Positions 26,145 to 34,426 of a stretch of DNA of 64,000 nucleotides are shown here, in pieces. The translations under genes were made by a program, and so were the position numbers. This DNA comes from Chthoniobacteraceae bacterium (GTDB taxonomy: Bacteria; Verrucomicrobiota; Verrucomicrobiia; Chthoniobacterales; Chthoniobacteraceae). The notes below the pieces were generated by a model, which was not told where the DNA came from, did no database searches, and saw nothing but the letters and a program-made list of their open reading frames with translations. Positions within the stretch are counted from its first letter, which is position 1. The number at the start of each line of letters is the position of its first letter. The stretch is taken from contig JAQGOL010000030.1 of NCBI GenBank assembly GCA_028293625.1, positions 248,001-312,000 of the forward strand, read 5' to 3'.

Positions 26145-26982
26145 GAATCTGAACCAGCTGGTTAAGTAAGCGGGGAAGATCCGCGAGTGGGATCTGGTTG
26201 GGTCCGTCAGAGAATGCCAGAGAAGGATCTTCATGGGTCTCAATGAAAACCCCATCGCAGCCCGCCGCGACTGCCGCTCGCGCCAGCACAGGGGCAAGCA
26301 CTCCATCTCCGCCGGTCTTATCTCCGGCTCCGCCGGGACGCTGCACTGAATGAGTCGCGTCAAAAACGATGTAAAAACCAGCTTCCCGTATCCAGTAGAG
26401 CGAACGCATGTCGGCCACGAGATTATTATAGCCGAATGTGGTCCCGCGTTCTGTGAAAAAAAAGCGCCTATTCCCAAAGCCAATCAGCTTTTCGGCAATG
26501 TTCCGCACGTCGAGAGGTGCGAGAAATTGCCCCTTTTTCACATTCACAACGCGACCGGTCTCCGCAGCCGCCTGAATCAGGTCGGTTTGCCGGCAGAGAA
26601 AGGCGGGAATCTGGAGCACGTCAATCCACTCGGCGGCAAGTGTGGCCTCCTCAGGGGAATGGACGTCGGTGGTCACCGGCACGCCGAGTTCCTTTCCGAT
26701 GGCGCCAAGAATCCGGCATCCCTCCCGCACATCAAGGCCGCGAAACGATTTGCCCGAGGTTCTATTTGCCTTGTCGTAGGACGCTTTGAAGATGAATTGA
26801 ACGCCCGCCTCCTGGCAGACGGCTTTAATCTTGCGCGCCATCCGCCAGACGAACTCTTCGGACTCAATCACGCACGGACCGAGGATAAAAAGCGGTTTGC
26901 CGCCACCCAGGGTGCACGGACCAATCTCTAAGGTTTTTTCCTTCACTGGCATCAGGCTAGACGGGGCGGCGGCCGGGAGCAA
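26131..26982 (-). CDS. kdsA: 3-deoxy-D-manno-octulosonate 8-phosphate synthase
   Basis: Condenses arabinose 5-phosphate with phosphoenolpyruvate to Kdo-8-phosphate, the first step of the LPS inner-core sugar. The 283 residues match KdsA: FILGPCVIES, FKASYDKANRTS, VTTDVHSPEEA, QIPAFLCRQTDL, KKGQFLAP, FDATHSVQRPGG and a late GVFIETHEDP. An alternative ATG at 26952 would drop ten poorly conserved residues. It heads the LPS export genes in a tight operon. Confidence 0.95.
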   Translation of the reverse strand: MLPAAAPSSLMPVKEKTLEIGPCTLGGGKPLFILGPCVIESEEFVWRMARKIKAVCQEAGVQFIFKASYDKANRTSGKSFRGLDVREGCRILGAIGKELGVPVTTDVHSPEEATLAAEWIDVLQIPAFLCRQTDLIQAAAETGRVVNVKKGQFLAPLDVRNIAEKLIGFGNRRFFFTERGTTFGYNNLVADMRSLYWIREAGFYIVFDATHSVQRPGGAGDKTGGDGVLAPVLARAAVAAGCDGVFIETHEDPSLAFSDGPNQIPLADLPRLLNQLVQIHALL

Positions 26983-26996
26983 AACGAATTCGCACC

Positions 26997-27284
26997 TCAG
27001 GCTTCGCCCTGAATGAGTTCCTGGTAAGCCTCTTCAAGCGAGGTGAGCACGGAATTGAGAAGGTGCTGCTCGTCGCCATTAAGATTACCCGCCGTTTTCA
27101 CCCGGATCATCGAGAGCTGATCGATAAATACCCGTGCCAGGCCGAGGTTGCTTGGCGGCAATCCGGGCGGCGGATTCGGGTAGCGCCCCAGTGCGAGCAG
27201 CGCCTGCTGCTGCTGCATCATGATAAACTGAATGAACTTCTGAGTGGTCTCCCCGGAGACGGTTGTTTTTTGCACTTCGGCCAT
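26997..27284 (-). CDS. DUF1844 domain protein
   Basis: A small cytosolic protein of 95 residues. The pattern FIQFIMMQQQQALLALG, then FIDQLSMIRVKTAGNL, then ending EEAYQELI is that of DUF1844. Function is unknown; it often lies near cell envelope or metabolic genes in several phyla. The gene is 14 bases upstream of kdsA and may be the first gene of the LPS operon. Confidence 0.8.
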   Translation of the reverse strand: MAEVQKTTVSGETTQKFIQFIMMQQQQALLALGRYPNPPPGLPPSNLGLARVFIDQLSMIRVKTAGNLNGDEQHLLNSVLTSLEEAYQELIQGEA

Positions 27285-27415
27285 GGAGTCACGCTACGCG
27301 AGTGGCCGCCGTGGGAAACCAAAAAATTGATCAACGGAATGCGGAGAGAGAGGGTTGATCCTGCACCTTTAAACCCCCGCCATTTGCTTCCGACTCCCCG
27401 TCTGCGTCCAACCCC

Positions 27416-28441
27416 ATGAAAACATTGCGTCTCCTTCCCCTTGTACTAAGTTTCACCCTTGCTGCATCGCCCATTTGGGCGCATGACGCCTCCCTTGAAA
27501 TGGCGCAGGCAGCCAGCAATTTCCTTGTCACCCTTACCCCGGAACAAAAAGCAAAGGTCGCGTTTGATTTCAAAGGCGAGGAGCGCACGAACTGGCATTT
27601 TATTCCCCGGGCTCGCAAAGGCTTGCCGATCAAGGAGATGACACAGGAACAGCGGCTCCTTGCGCATGCGCTCCTTTCCACCGGCCTCAGCCACAGAGGT
27701 TATACTGAAGCCGTCTCGATCATGAGCCTGGAGGCAGTGCTTGCGGAACTTGAGAAAGGGAAAAACGGCACACCAACCCGCGATCCCGAGCTTTATTACG
27801 TTTCAATTTTTGGCACGCCTGGAGCGAAGGATGCGTGGGGCTGGCGCGTGGAAGGCCACCATCTTTCACTCAACTTTACAGCGGCCGGAGATGCAGCCCC
27901 CTCCATGACCCCTTCTTTTTTCGGAACCAATCCAGGCGAAGTGCGTGAAGGCGCGCGGAAAGGGACTCGGATTCTCGCCCACGAAGAAGAGCTCGGCCGG
28001 GCCCTGGTCAAATCGCTTACCGACGAGCAAAAGAAAACGGCCATCCTTCCAATTGAGGCGCCCAAGGAAATCCTCAACGATCCGAAGCGGGTTGACCACA
28101 GCAAGCCCGAAGGATTGCCTCAAAGCCAGTTGACCCCTGAGCAAACGGCTCAACTCGTTGGGTTGATCAAGGAATACATTGGCCGCCACCGTCCCGATGT
28201 GGCTGCCGAAGATTGGGCGAAAATCGAGAAAGCCGGTTTGGGGAACGTCTATTTTGCGTGGGCGGGCGGACTTGAGCGGGGCCAGCCTCATTATTATCGT
28301 ATCCAGGGTGCCACGTTCGTATTTGAGTACGACAACACTCAAAATGAAGCCAACCATGTGCATAGCATCTGGCGCGACTTCAATAACGACTTCGGCGCCG
28401 ATCTGCTTCAGGCACACATTTTGCAGGACCACGCAAAATAA
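27416..28441 (+). CDS. DUF3500 domain secreted protein
   Basis: A 341-residue protein with a signal peptide (LLPLVLSFTLAASPIWAHD) and the DUF3500 pattern over most of its length: LTPEQKAKVAFDF, NWHFIPRARKGLP, YYVSIFGTP, WGWRVEGHHLSLN, and a C-terminal ending NEANHVHSIWRDFNNDFG. The family is widespread and has no firm function; many His and Trp residues are conserved. It is probably monocistronic. Confidence 0.85.
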   Translation: MKTLRLLPLVLSFTLAASPIWAHDASLEMAQAASNFLVTLTPEQKAKVAFDFKGEERTNWHFIPRARKGLPIKEMTQEQRLLAHALLSTGLSHRGYTEAVSIMSLEAVLAELEKGKNGTPTRDPELYYVSIFGTPGAKDAWGWRVEGHHLSLNFTAAGDAAPSMTPSFFGTNPGEVREGARKGTRILAHEEELGRALVKSLTDEQKKTAILPIEAPKEILNDPKRVDHSKPEGLPQSQLTPEQTAQLVGLIKEYIGRHRPDVAAEDWAKIEKAGLGNVYFAWAGGLERGQPHYYRIQGATFVFEYDNTQNEANHVHSIWRDFNNDFGADLLQAHILQDHAK

Positions 28442-28452
28442 GCTCCGCGCAC

Positions 28453-28487
28453 GGAAGCCTGTTGCGAGCTTCCAACGGCTGGCTTTT
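28453..28487 (+). terminator. Possible terminator after the DUF3500 gene
   Basis: GGAAGC (28453-28458) pairs with GCTTCC (28468-28473), and TTTTT follows at 28484-28488 after a short gap. The stem is only six bases, so this is a weak call. Confidence 0.3.
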
Positions 28488-28489
28488 TC

Positions 28490-28927
28490 TCAGCCGCAAC
28501 CACAGCCCGAGCCGCAGCTTTCGGCTCCGGGCTCTTCTGAAACGCGCACCTGGAGGTCGATCCCTTGAAAGGAAATCTGTTCCCGGACAAGCTTGAGAAA
28601 GCTCACCGTCATCGCATCCGGAAACGTAGCGCAATCAAGCTGTAGCCGCAGCGATTTCCCCTCCAGAGCCGGGTATGCCTCGGACATTTCGCCATCGAGC
28701 GCAAAGGAGAGGTACGCATTCACCTTTTCCTGGAGTTGGAACAATCGCGACTCACTCTCATCCCACGGCCGTGGTTCCACCATAATCAGAACGACTTCAT
28801 CGGTTGCCGGATCGTGAATCATGGCGTCGATCACCCCGGCATGTTCGACACCTCGCGCGGGTTTTAATGGAACCGATGCGGAAGGCTTAACAGATTGCTG
28901 TGTTGATAAATCAGTGGAATCGGACAT
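28490..28927 (-). CDS. DUF6572 domain protein with cysteine-rich tail
   Basis: A 145-residue protein from the ATG at 28927 (MSDSTDLS). The core (about 28-135) has the DUF6572 pattern GVIDAMIHDP and VVLIMVEPRPWD. It ends in a Cys/Gly tail SCGSGCGCG that could bind a metal or act in redox work. Function unknown. It is divergent from the quinone reductase gene by 54 bases, so the two may share control. Confidence 0.7.
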   Translation of the reverse strand: MSDSTDLSTQQSVKPSASVPLKPARGVEHAGVIDAMIHDPATDEVVLIMVEPRPWDESESRLFQLQEKVNAYLSFALDGEMSEAYPALEGKSLRLQLDCATFPDAMTVSFLKLVREQISFQGIDLQVRVSEEPGAESCGSGCGCG

Positions 28928-28981
28928 GCGTAAAGTCCCCATTCATCTCATAATCACGCCCTCGATCAATCCCTTCTGCTC

Positions 28982-29950
28982 ATGCGCGCTATCCGTGTAA
29001 AAGAATTTGGTTCCCCCGCCGTCATGCAACTTGCCGAGATCCCGACACCGGAGCCCGGCCCCGGACAACTCGTTGTCCAAATTCACGCCGCTGGTGTCAA
29101 CCCGGTCGACACCTATATTCGCGCAGGAACCTACGCGAAAAAACCGGAGCTTCCTTATACTCCGGGGATGGATGGAGCGGGCATTGTGCTCGATGTTGGC
29201 GCTGCGGTGAAAGAGTTCAGACCCGGTCAACGAGTCTACCTAAGCGGTTCCATTACAGGCACCTATGCGGCCGCGGCCCTCTGCGAAGCCGCGCACGTGC
29301 ATCCGATGCCGGAGAGCGTTTCCTTCAGCCAGGGTGCCGCGCTCGGAATTCCGTATGCCACCGCCCACTTTGCCCTCCTGACGCGCGCGGCGGCGCAAGC
29401 CGGAGAGACGGTCCTGATCCACGGGGCGACCGGCGGCGTCGGGCTTGCGGCTGTTCAAATAGCGCGGGCCGCTGGATTGAAAGTTTTTGCCACGGGCGGC
29501 AGCGAGGAAGGCCGCCGGCTCCTGCGGGAAGAAGGGGCTCACGAGGTCTTTGATCACGGCGCTGCCGGCTATCTCAAACTAATCCTCGAAAAGTCCGGTG
29601 GTGTTGACGTGGTTCTTGAGATGCTGGCAAACGTAAATCTTGCCAACGACCTCACGCTTTTAAGCAGAGGCGGGCGTGTCGCCGTGATCGGCAGCCGCGG
29701 CCCGATCGAAATTAATCCACGCGAACTGATGGCGCGGAATGCTGATGTGCGAGGGGTAATGTTGGCGGGCTCTGCTGATCCGCTTGAAAGCATCCGGATC
29801 CACGCGGCGCTTTATGCGGGGCTTGAGAACAAAACTTTACGCCCCGTTGTCGCACGTGAATATCCTCTTGGAGAAGCCAGTCAGGCGCATGAAGCAGTCA
29901 TGGCCTCAGGAGCGCGCGGAAAAATCGTCCTTCTTCCCCAGAGTGAATGA
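28982..29950 (+). CDS. NADPH:quinone oxidoreductase, zeta-crystallin type
   Basis: A 322-residue medium-chain dehydrogenase/reductase without the zinc-ligand cysteines of alcohol dehydrogenases. The N-terminal GroES-like part (GAGIVLDVGAAVKEF, GQRVYL) is followed by the nucleotide-binding GATGGVGLAAVQIARAAG and a C-terminal ARGKIVLLP. It reduces quinones or similar enones with NADPH in the cytosol. The start at 28982 is followed by a typical MRAIRVKEFG. Confidence 0.9.
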   Translation: MRAIRVKEFGSPAVMQLAEIPTPEPGPGQLVVQIHAAGVNPVDTYIRAGTYAKKPELPYTPGMDGAGIVLDVGAAVKEFRPGQRVYLSGSITGTYAAAALCEAAHVHPMPESVSFSQGAALGIPYATAHFALLTRAAAQAGETVLIHGATGGVGLAAVQIARAAGLKVFATGGSEEGRRLLREEGAHEVFDHGAAGYLKLILEKSGGVDVVLEMLANVNLANDLTLLSRGGRVAVIGSRGPIEINPRELMARNADVRGVMLAGSADPLESIRIHAALYAGLENKTLRPVVAREYPLGEASQAHEAVMASGARGKIVLLPQSE

Positions 29951-30089
29951 CGTGAACAAAACGCTTTGGGAAGCGGCCTGAATCGGTCTTGCGTAAGAAT
30001 GCAGCCAAGGGAAGACCGTGTTCAAAACGAGGCATTGTGAATCTCAGAAAAGCCGCTTGCGCAAAAGCAAGATTCCATTAGCCTCCGCA

Positions 30090-30106
30090 GTTCACCCTCG
30101 GTGAAC
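30090..30106. promoter_or_regulatory. Perfect palindrome just upstream of tRNA-Thr
   Basis: GTTCACC (30090-30096) and GGTGAAC (30100-30106) are separated by CTC. It lies 11 bases before the tRNA, where a promoter start would be, so it may be a binding site or a hairpin in the leader. No certain -10/-35 pair was found around it. Confidence 0.35.
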
Positions 30107-30117
30107 GTCCGAAAAAT

Positions 30118-30189
30118 GCCAGTGTAGCTCAGGGGTAGAGCAGCTGTTTCGTAAACAGCAGGTCATGGGTTCAATTCCCATCACTGGCT
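30118..30189 (+). tRNA. tRNA-Thr (CGT)
   Basis: A 72-base cloverleaf. The acceptor stem GCCAGTG pairs with CACTGGC, the D arm is GCTC/GAGC, the anticodon stem GCTGT/ACAGC holds the loop TTCGTAA with anticodon CGT, and the T arm is ATGGG/CCCAT. The discriminator is T; CCA is not encoded. It reads ACG codons. Confidence 0.96.
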
Positions 30190-30232
30190 CGTGCTTTTAC
30201 TCTCCGCTAAAGCCAATTTTTGAAAACGGCTG

Positions 30233-31039
30233 CTATGCTTCCTTACGGTATGACAATGGCATGGAAGCATCGCGATTCTCCACAATGCCAGCGCTGATGG
30301 CGTAACGGGTCAGACCGGCCGTTTGATGAATGCTAAGCTTATCCATGATTGATTGCCTGTGTTTCTCCACGGTTTTAATGCTTATTGAAAGCTCTGCTGC
30401 TGTTTGTTTATTCGCATAGCCCTCCGCAATCAGTTGCAGGACTTCAAGCTCTCGTGGCGTCAGAGTCGCTCCGCGTTTACCGGAATTCCCTTTCGGGAGA
30501 AATCCTTTCTGTTTATTGGATTGCAAAATCCGAGCCACTGCCTGGCTAAACAATCCGGTCCGGGTCTTTGCAGCCCGAAGAACGGCCAGAAGCTCCTCCG
30601 CCGCTGTCCCTTTATCCAGGTAGCCGGCCGCGCCCGCGTCGAGGGCTTGTTGTACGTAACGATCCTCACAGTAAGAGGAAAGAATGATGACTTTGGTTTG
30701 CGGAGACTCCTTCAAAATCTGACGGGTCGCTTCGAGCCCGTTTAAACGTGGCATTGCAATGTCCATGAGGACCACATCAGGCTTACTGCTTCTCACCATC
30801 TCAAGCGCTTGCCGTCCGTGCCGGGCCTCCCCGACAATTAAGATCTGCTGATCGCTTTTTAAAAGAGCGCGCAGGCCGTCAAGCATAATGGTATGGTCTT
30901 CCACCAGTAGCACCGTGATCTGCGGGAGCCCACCCCGCCGCCGCCCCTGGAGAAAAACCTTGGCGCGATGGCCTTCAAGATTCTCCAATTCAATTTCCGG
31001 ATTTAGTGAACCTTCGTTTTGCCCTGGCTTGTCGTCCAT
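30233..31039 (-). CDS. NarL/FixJ-family response regulator
   Basis: A 268-residue two-domain regulator. After a 40-residue basic/acidic N-terminal extension comes a receiver domain (41-160) with the acidic pair in LLVEDHT, phospho-acceptor Asp93 in VVLMDIAMP, and a switch Lys in GYLDKG. The C-terminal LuxR-type helix-turn-helix (about 195-255) has LTPRELEVLQLIAEG and SIKTVEKHRQSIMDKL. No histidine kinase gene is next to it. It is transcribed toward tRNA-Thr. Confidence 0.9.
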   Translation of the reverse strand: MDDKPGQNEGSLNPEIELENLEGHRAKVFLQGRRRGGLPQITVLLVEDHTIMLDGLRALLKSDQQILIVGEARHGRQALEMVRSSKPDVVLMDIAMPRLNGLEATRQILKESPQTKVIILSSYCEDRYVQQALDAGAAGYLDKGTAAEELLAVLRAAKTRTGLFSQAVARILQSNKQKGFLPKGNSGKRGATLTPRELEVLQLIAEGYANKQTAAELSISIKTVEKHRQSIMDKLSIHQTAGLTRYAISAGIVENRDASMPLSYRKEA

Positions 31040-31430
31040 TTTTCCCGCGTTCTAAGATTGCGTGTGCGCTTTTTTACTTAGGGTGAATACGGCTAAAGGA
31101 AAATAGGGGGCTGCCCGTAAAGAGGTATCCTTAGATTCAGCGCTTCCCGGCCTGAAAAGTCCGGCGCGGCGCGTGCTGCGTTAAAGATGCGACGTAACCT
31201 GGAAAACTCCCTGCATGCGTTAACCTTCAGATCCCACCGTAAGGGCTCCCTCATCAGTAACTTTACTGATCCCGCTATGCTCCATCGCCCCGATTGCCAG
31301 TCCCCCTTCAACTCCTCCATTCTGCGTCCTTCCCCCTCCCTGCCTGAGACGCTCCACGCGGTTGATTTTCACCTGTGCGGAGCGTCATTGCCGGCAAGTA
31401 TTTCCATCCACATGGCCAACGATTGGAAAA
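31040..31430. other. Gene-free stretch upstream of the NarL-type regulator
   Basis: About 390 bases with no open frame of convincing codon use. It must hold the promoter of the regulator gene, but no clear -35/-10 pair stands out. It ends at the terminator of the small membrane protein gene. Confidence 0.5.
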
Positions 31431-31431
31431 C

Positions 31432-31464
31432 AAAAAGCCCGTGAACGAAAGTTCACGGGCTTTT
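31432..31464 (-). terminator. Intrinsic terminator after the GlsB-like gene
   Basis: A perfect 15-base stem: AAAAGCCCGTGAAC (up to 31446) pairs with GTTCACGGGCTTTT (31451-31464) around a GAAA tetraloop. On the minus strand it ends in TTTTTG. It is a strong terminator 42 bases beyond the gene stop and may act in both directions. Confidence 0.85.
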
Positions 31465-31505
31465 ATATTAAACAGCTGATTCGTTTTAAACGAACCGCAG
31501 AGGCG

Positions 31506-31757
31506 TTATACGTTGCGTTTTGTTACCAACCGGTAGATGACCAAAATCAGAACTGCTCCGATAATGGAGGCAAGAAATCCGGCGGGTTCGCCGTCTTTGT
31601 ACCAGTTCAGCGACCGGCCGAGGAAGCCAGCCAGGATCGACCCGGCCAACCCCAGCAGGATCGTGACAATCCAGCCGCCCGGATCGCGTCCAGGCATGAG
31701 GAATTTGGCGATGGCGCCCACAATGAGTCCGATGATGATTGATGCAATGATTCCCAT
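31506..31757 (-). CDS. GlsB/YeaQ/YmgE family stress membrane protein
   Basis: A small inner-membrane protein of 83 residues from the ATG at 31757 (MGIIASIII); an upstream ATG at 31817 adds a polar tail that does not fit. The family pattern is clear: glycine-zipper helices [20 protein letters not shown] and [19 protein letters not shown], then a third helix ending VIYRLVTKR. Family members are linked to stress responses without a firm mechanism. Monocistronic, with its own terminator. Confidence 0.85.
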   Translation of the reverse strand: MGIIASIIIGLIVGAIAKFLMPGRDPGGWIVTILLGLAGSILAGFLGRSLNWYKDGEPAGFLASIIGAVLILVIYRLVTKRNV

Positions 31758-31922
31758 AGTGACGATCGAATCGGGACCGGATAGAGCGGCGGTTGGATGG
31801 GCGTCATTGGTTGGCACAAACTAGTTCCATCGCAGTTAACAATATGTGGCTCGGCGTAAGCACAAATCAGCCGGCAATCCGGCCCGCCAACGCTTGAAAG
31901 CAAGGCGCGAGAAACCGGCCTA

Positions 31923-32624
31923 TCAGTGCGGAGCCGCGCTTTTTTGCTCACCCGTTTCAAACCGGTATCCGATTTCGCGGATTGTCTGGATGAAAATAGG
32001 ATCGCTGAGATCGGGCTCGATTTTGCTCCGCAGCGTTGTCACGCAACGATCAACGCTCCGGGCGGTAACGAGGACAGAACTTCCCCAAACTGCATTCATG
32101 ATGATCTGGCGAGTCAAAGCGCGGCCCGAAGCCTGAAGGAAATATTCAAGAAGCCGAAATTCCTTTCCGGTGAGCGGGACCTCAACCGAGTTTTTGAAAA
32201 GACGATGTCCCACGGTATCGAGCCTGAAGCAACCGAACTCGTAGGAAGGCGCCGTGCCCGCCTGGCTGCGTCGTAAAAGGGCCTGAGAGCGTGCGATCAG
32301 TTCGCGAATGCCAAAAGGCTTGGTGAGATAATCATCGGCTCCAAGCTCAAGTCCTCGAATGATGTCGTCCTCCTGGCCCTTGGCGGAAAGCATCAGAATC
32401 GGGGTGGCCAGATTTTCGGCGCGCACAGTGCGACAGATTTCGTAGCCGTTAATATTAGGCAGCATCAGATCGAGCACGATAAGATCCGGGGCCGAGTTGA
32501 TGGCCAGATCAAGGCCTGCCCCGCCTTCGCTTGCCGTCGATACTCGAAAACCCCGGGTGACAAAGTTATCCTTCAAAACCCGTAAAATCGCAGGATCATC
32601 CTCGACAAGCAGAATGTGTTTCAT
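31923..32624 (-). CDS. OmpR/PhoB-family response regulator
   Basis: A 233-residue regulator: receiver domain 1-115 with the acidic pair in LLVEDDP, phospho-acceptor Asp52 in LIVLDLMLP, and the switch Lys in DYLTKPFG, then a winged-helix DNA-binding domain (about 130-225) with GKEFRLLEYFLQASGRALTR and RSVDRCVTTLRSKIE. It overlaps the upstream histidine kinase gene by four bases (ATGA), so the two are a pair. It is the last gene of a three-gene unit. Confidence 0.93.
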   Translation of the reverse strand: MKHILLVEDDPAILRVLKDNFVTRGFRVSTASEGGAGLDLAINSAPDLIVLDLMLPNINGYEICRTVRAENLATPILMLSAKGQEDDIIRGLELGADDYLTKPFGIRELIARSQALLRRSQAGTAPSYEFGCFRLDTVGHRLFKNSVEVPLTGKEFRLLEYFLQASGRALTRQIIMNAVWGSSVLVTARSVDRCVTTLRSKIEPDLSDPIFIQTIREIGYRFETGEQKSAAPH

Positions 32625-34426
32625 GGGAGTTTGGCGGCGGGGAGTTCTATCGTAAAGAGGGCACCACTTTCCGTCTTGGTGTCGACGTCGACCAAACCGC
32701 CATGCGCTTCAGCAATTGAACGCACAATGCTTAAGCCGAGCCCGCATCCGCCAGTCGGACGGGAAAGACGTTGGTCACACTGATAAAAATCGTTAAATAC
32801 ACGCCGTTTTTCGCCTGGGGAAAGCCCGATTCCATTGTCTTCCACCTGAAAGCGGATCCTGCCATGAAAAACGACGCCCCGCATAAATATCCGCTTGTCG
32901 GCGCCCGAGTACTTAAAAGCGTTATCGAGCAGATTAAGAAGCGCCGTTACCAAGGCATCGGCATCACCCCAAATATCCGGGAGCCCAGGCTCAGCGAAAA
33001 AGTCAAATTCCACACTCTTCCCCCGCATCCGTTCCCTGAAAATTTTAGCTGCTCCCTCGAGCACCCGGGATGGGCTGATGCGGGCAAATTCGAATGTGAA
33101 CCGATTGCGTTCGAGTCGCGAAAAAGTTAGGAAATTTTCAATCAACCTGCTTAAGCGCGCGTTTTCGGCCGATATGAGCGTTAAATAATCGCGTGTCACC
33201 ACCGGCTCGAAATGATCCGCCTCAAGCAGTGTATCCACAAGGGCGCGCATCGCGGTGAGCGGAGTTTTAAGTTCGTGTGACACGGTGGCAACAAGATTAT
33301 TTTTCAACCGAGCAATCTGCATCTGCCTGCCGAAACTTTTTGCTACGATGACTGTCAGCAACGCCATCGTGCCGATCACCAGACTCGCGATCAGGCCATA
33401 GCGAGCCGCTCTGCGATCGGCCAGCTCATTAAAAAACGCCCGATCCCCGACGGAGAGCGCAAGCCTCCACCCTGACAACTCCTCTCCGGCAACCGCCAGA
33501 ATGGGAAATGCGCCGGATTTAGGTTCCTCACCGGGCGTGAGAACGATCATGGCGGCGCCACGCGGCGTCTGGATTTCATTCACGCTGGCTTGCAAAAAAG
33601 AATGAAGCGTCTCGGTTTCAAAGAGGGCTACCACTCGTGACGCTTTAATTTGCAGAGCTGAGAATCCTGGCACATCGGTCGCTCGCAGCACCGAATCCGC
33701 AACGCGGTTGCCTTCAAGGTAACGGGCCGCGAGATCCTCGGCCGTGAGGGTCGAAAAGAGACAATCCGGCTTCAAGCGCTGAAGTTCGTGCATCAGAAAC
33801 CGGCGTTGCGAGGCAGGCATTCCACCAGGCAGATAGTTTGTGAGCCGGCCACAAAGGCGCGTGGCGATCTTGTCGAATCGCGGATCATCGCTGCCGGCCA
33901 GCAGCTCAAGCGCCATCAGCTCGGCGTTGGCCGCCACTACGCGCCCCTGGCCGTTGCGGAGCGAGTCGGAAGCGGCAAATTTTTCAAAAACGAATCTTAC
34001 GGTCTCCTCGTGTTTGCCGGCTTTTGAAAGAGCACGCAACTCAGCCTGTGACGCATCGCCTGCAATGGAGGGGGTATGTTCGGCAACCGTATCCGGATAA
34101 ACAACGAGGCCGTTCTGATCTAAACAGATGACGCTGTCGGCCAGCCCAAGCCGGATGCATTTTTCAAAATGCTCGCTGCCCGGCTCGGCGTGCGCGATTT
34201 GCCGGAGCCGATTGCTCCAGGCATCCTGCACGTTTTTCTGAGCCAGGGCGATATGGCCGCCGTAAGCGTCCGCCAATGTCTGCCGGATTGCGAGACGCTC
34301 ATTACGCATGGCTTCGCGCATGAACCAAAGCACGCAGCCGATCGCCGCCATCGTCACCAGCAGTAGGAGAATGAGGAGCGGCCACGCACGGATTTCGCGG
34401 CGTGGCATCCGGCGCAATTTCTTCAC
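32621..34426 (-). CDS. Sensor histidine kinase
   Basis: A 601-residue membrane kinase with a GTG start; an ATG six codons in is the alternative. One transmembrane helix at about 15-36 and another at 343-362 enclose a periplasmic region of about 305 residues with no recognised sensor fold. The cytosolic part has the H box with phospho-acceptor His384 in ATVSHELKTPL, an N box in LLDNAFKYSG, and DNGIGLSPGEKRRVF and GGCGLGLSIVRSIAEAHGG (G boxes). No HAMP domain is obvious. The GTG overlaps the stop of the upstream TPR protein by four bases, so the TPR protein, kinase and regulator form one operon. Confidence 0.92.
   Translation of the reverse strand: MKKLRRMPRREIRAWPLLILLLLVTMAAIGCVLWFMREAMRNERLAIRQTLADAYGGHIALAQKNVQDAWSNRLRQIAHAEPGSEHFEKCIRLGLADSVICLDQNGLVVYPDTVAEHTPSIAGDASQAELRALSKAGKHEETVRFVFEKFAASDSLRNGQGRVVAANAELMALELLAGSDDPRFDKIATRLCGRLTNYLPGGMPASQRRFLMHELQRLKPDCLFSTLTAEDLAARYLEGNRVADSVLRATDVPGFSALQIKASRVVALFETETLHSFLQASVNEIQTPRGAAMIVLTPGEEPKSGAFPILAVAGEELSGWRLALSVGDRAFFNELADRRAARYGLIASLVIGTMALLTVIVAKSFGRQMQIARLKNNLVATVSHELKTPLTAMRALVDTLLEADHFEPVVTRDYLTLISAENARLSRLIENFLTFSRLERNRFTFEFARISPSRVLEGAAKIFRERMRGKSVEFDFFAEPGLPDIWGDADALVTALLNLLDNAFKYSGADKRIFMRGVVFHGRIRFQVEDNGIGLSPGEKRRVFNDFYQCDQRLSRPTGGCGLGLSIVRSIAEAHGGLVDVDTKTESGALFTIELPAAKLP

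Noticed and set aside
31187-31444. Small + strand frame in the gap upstream of the GlsB-like gene
   Set aside because: Low-quality amino acid pattern, runs into a terminator stem, and no start signal.
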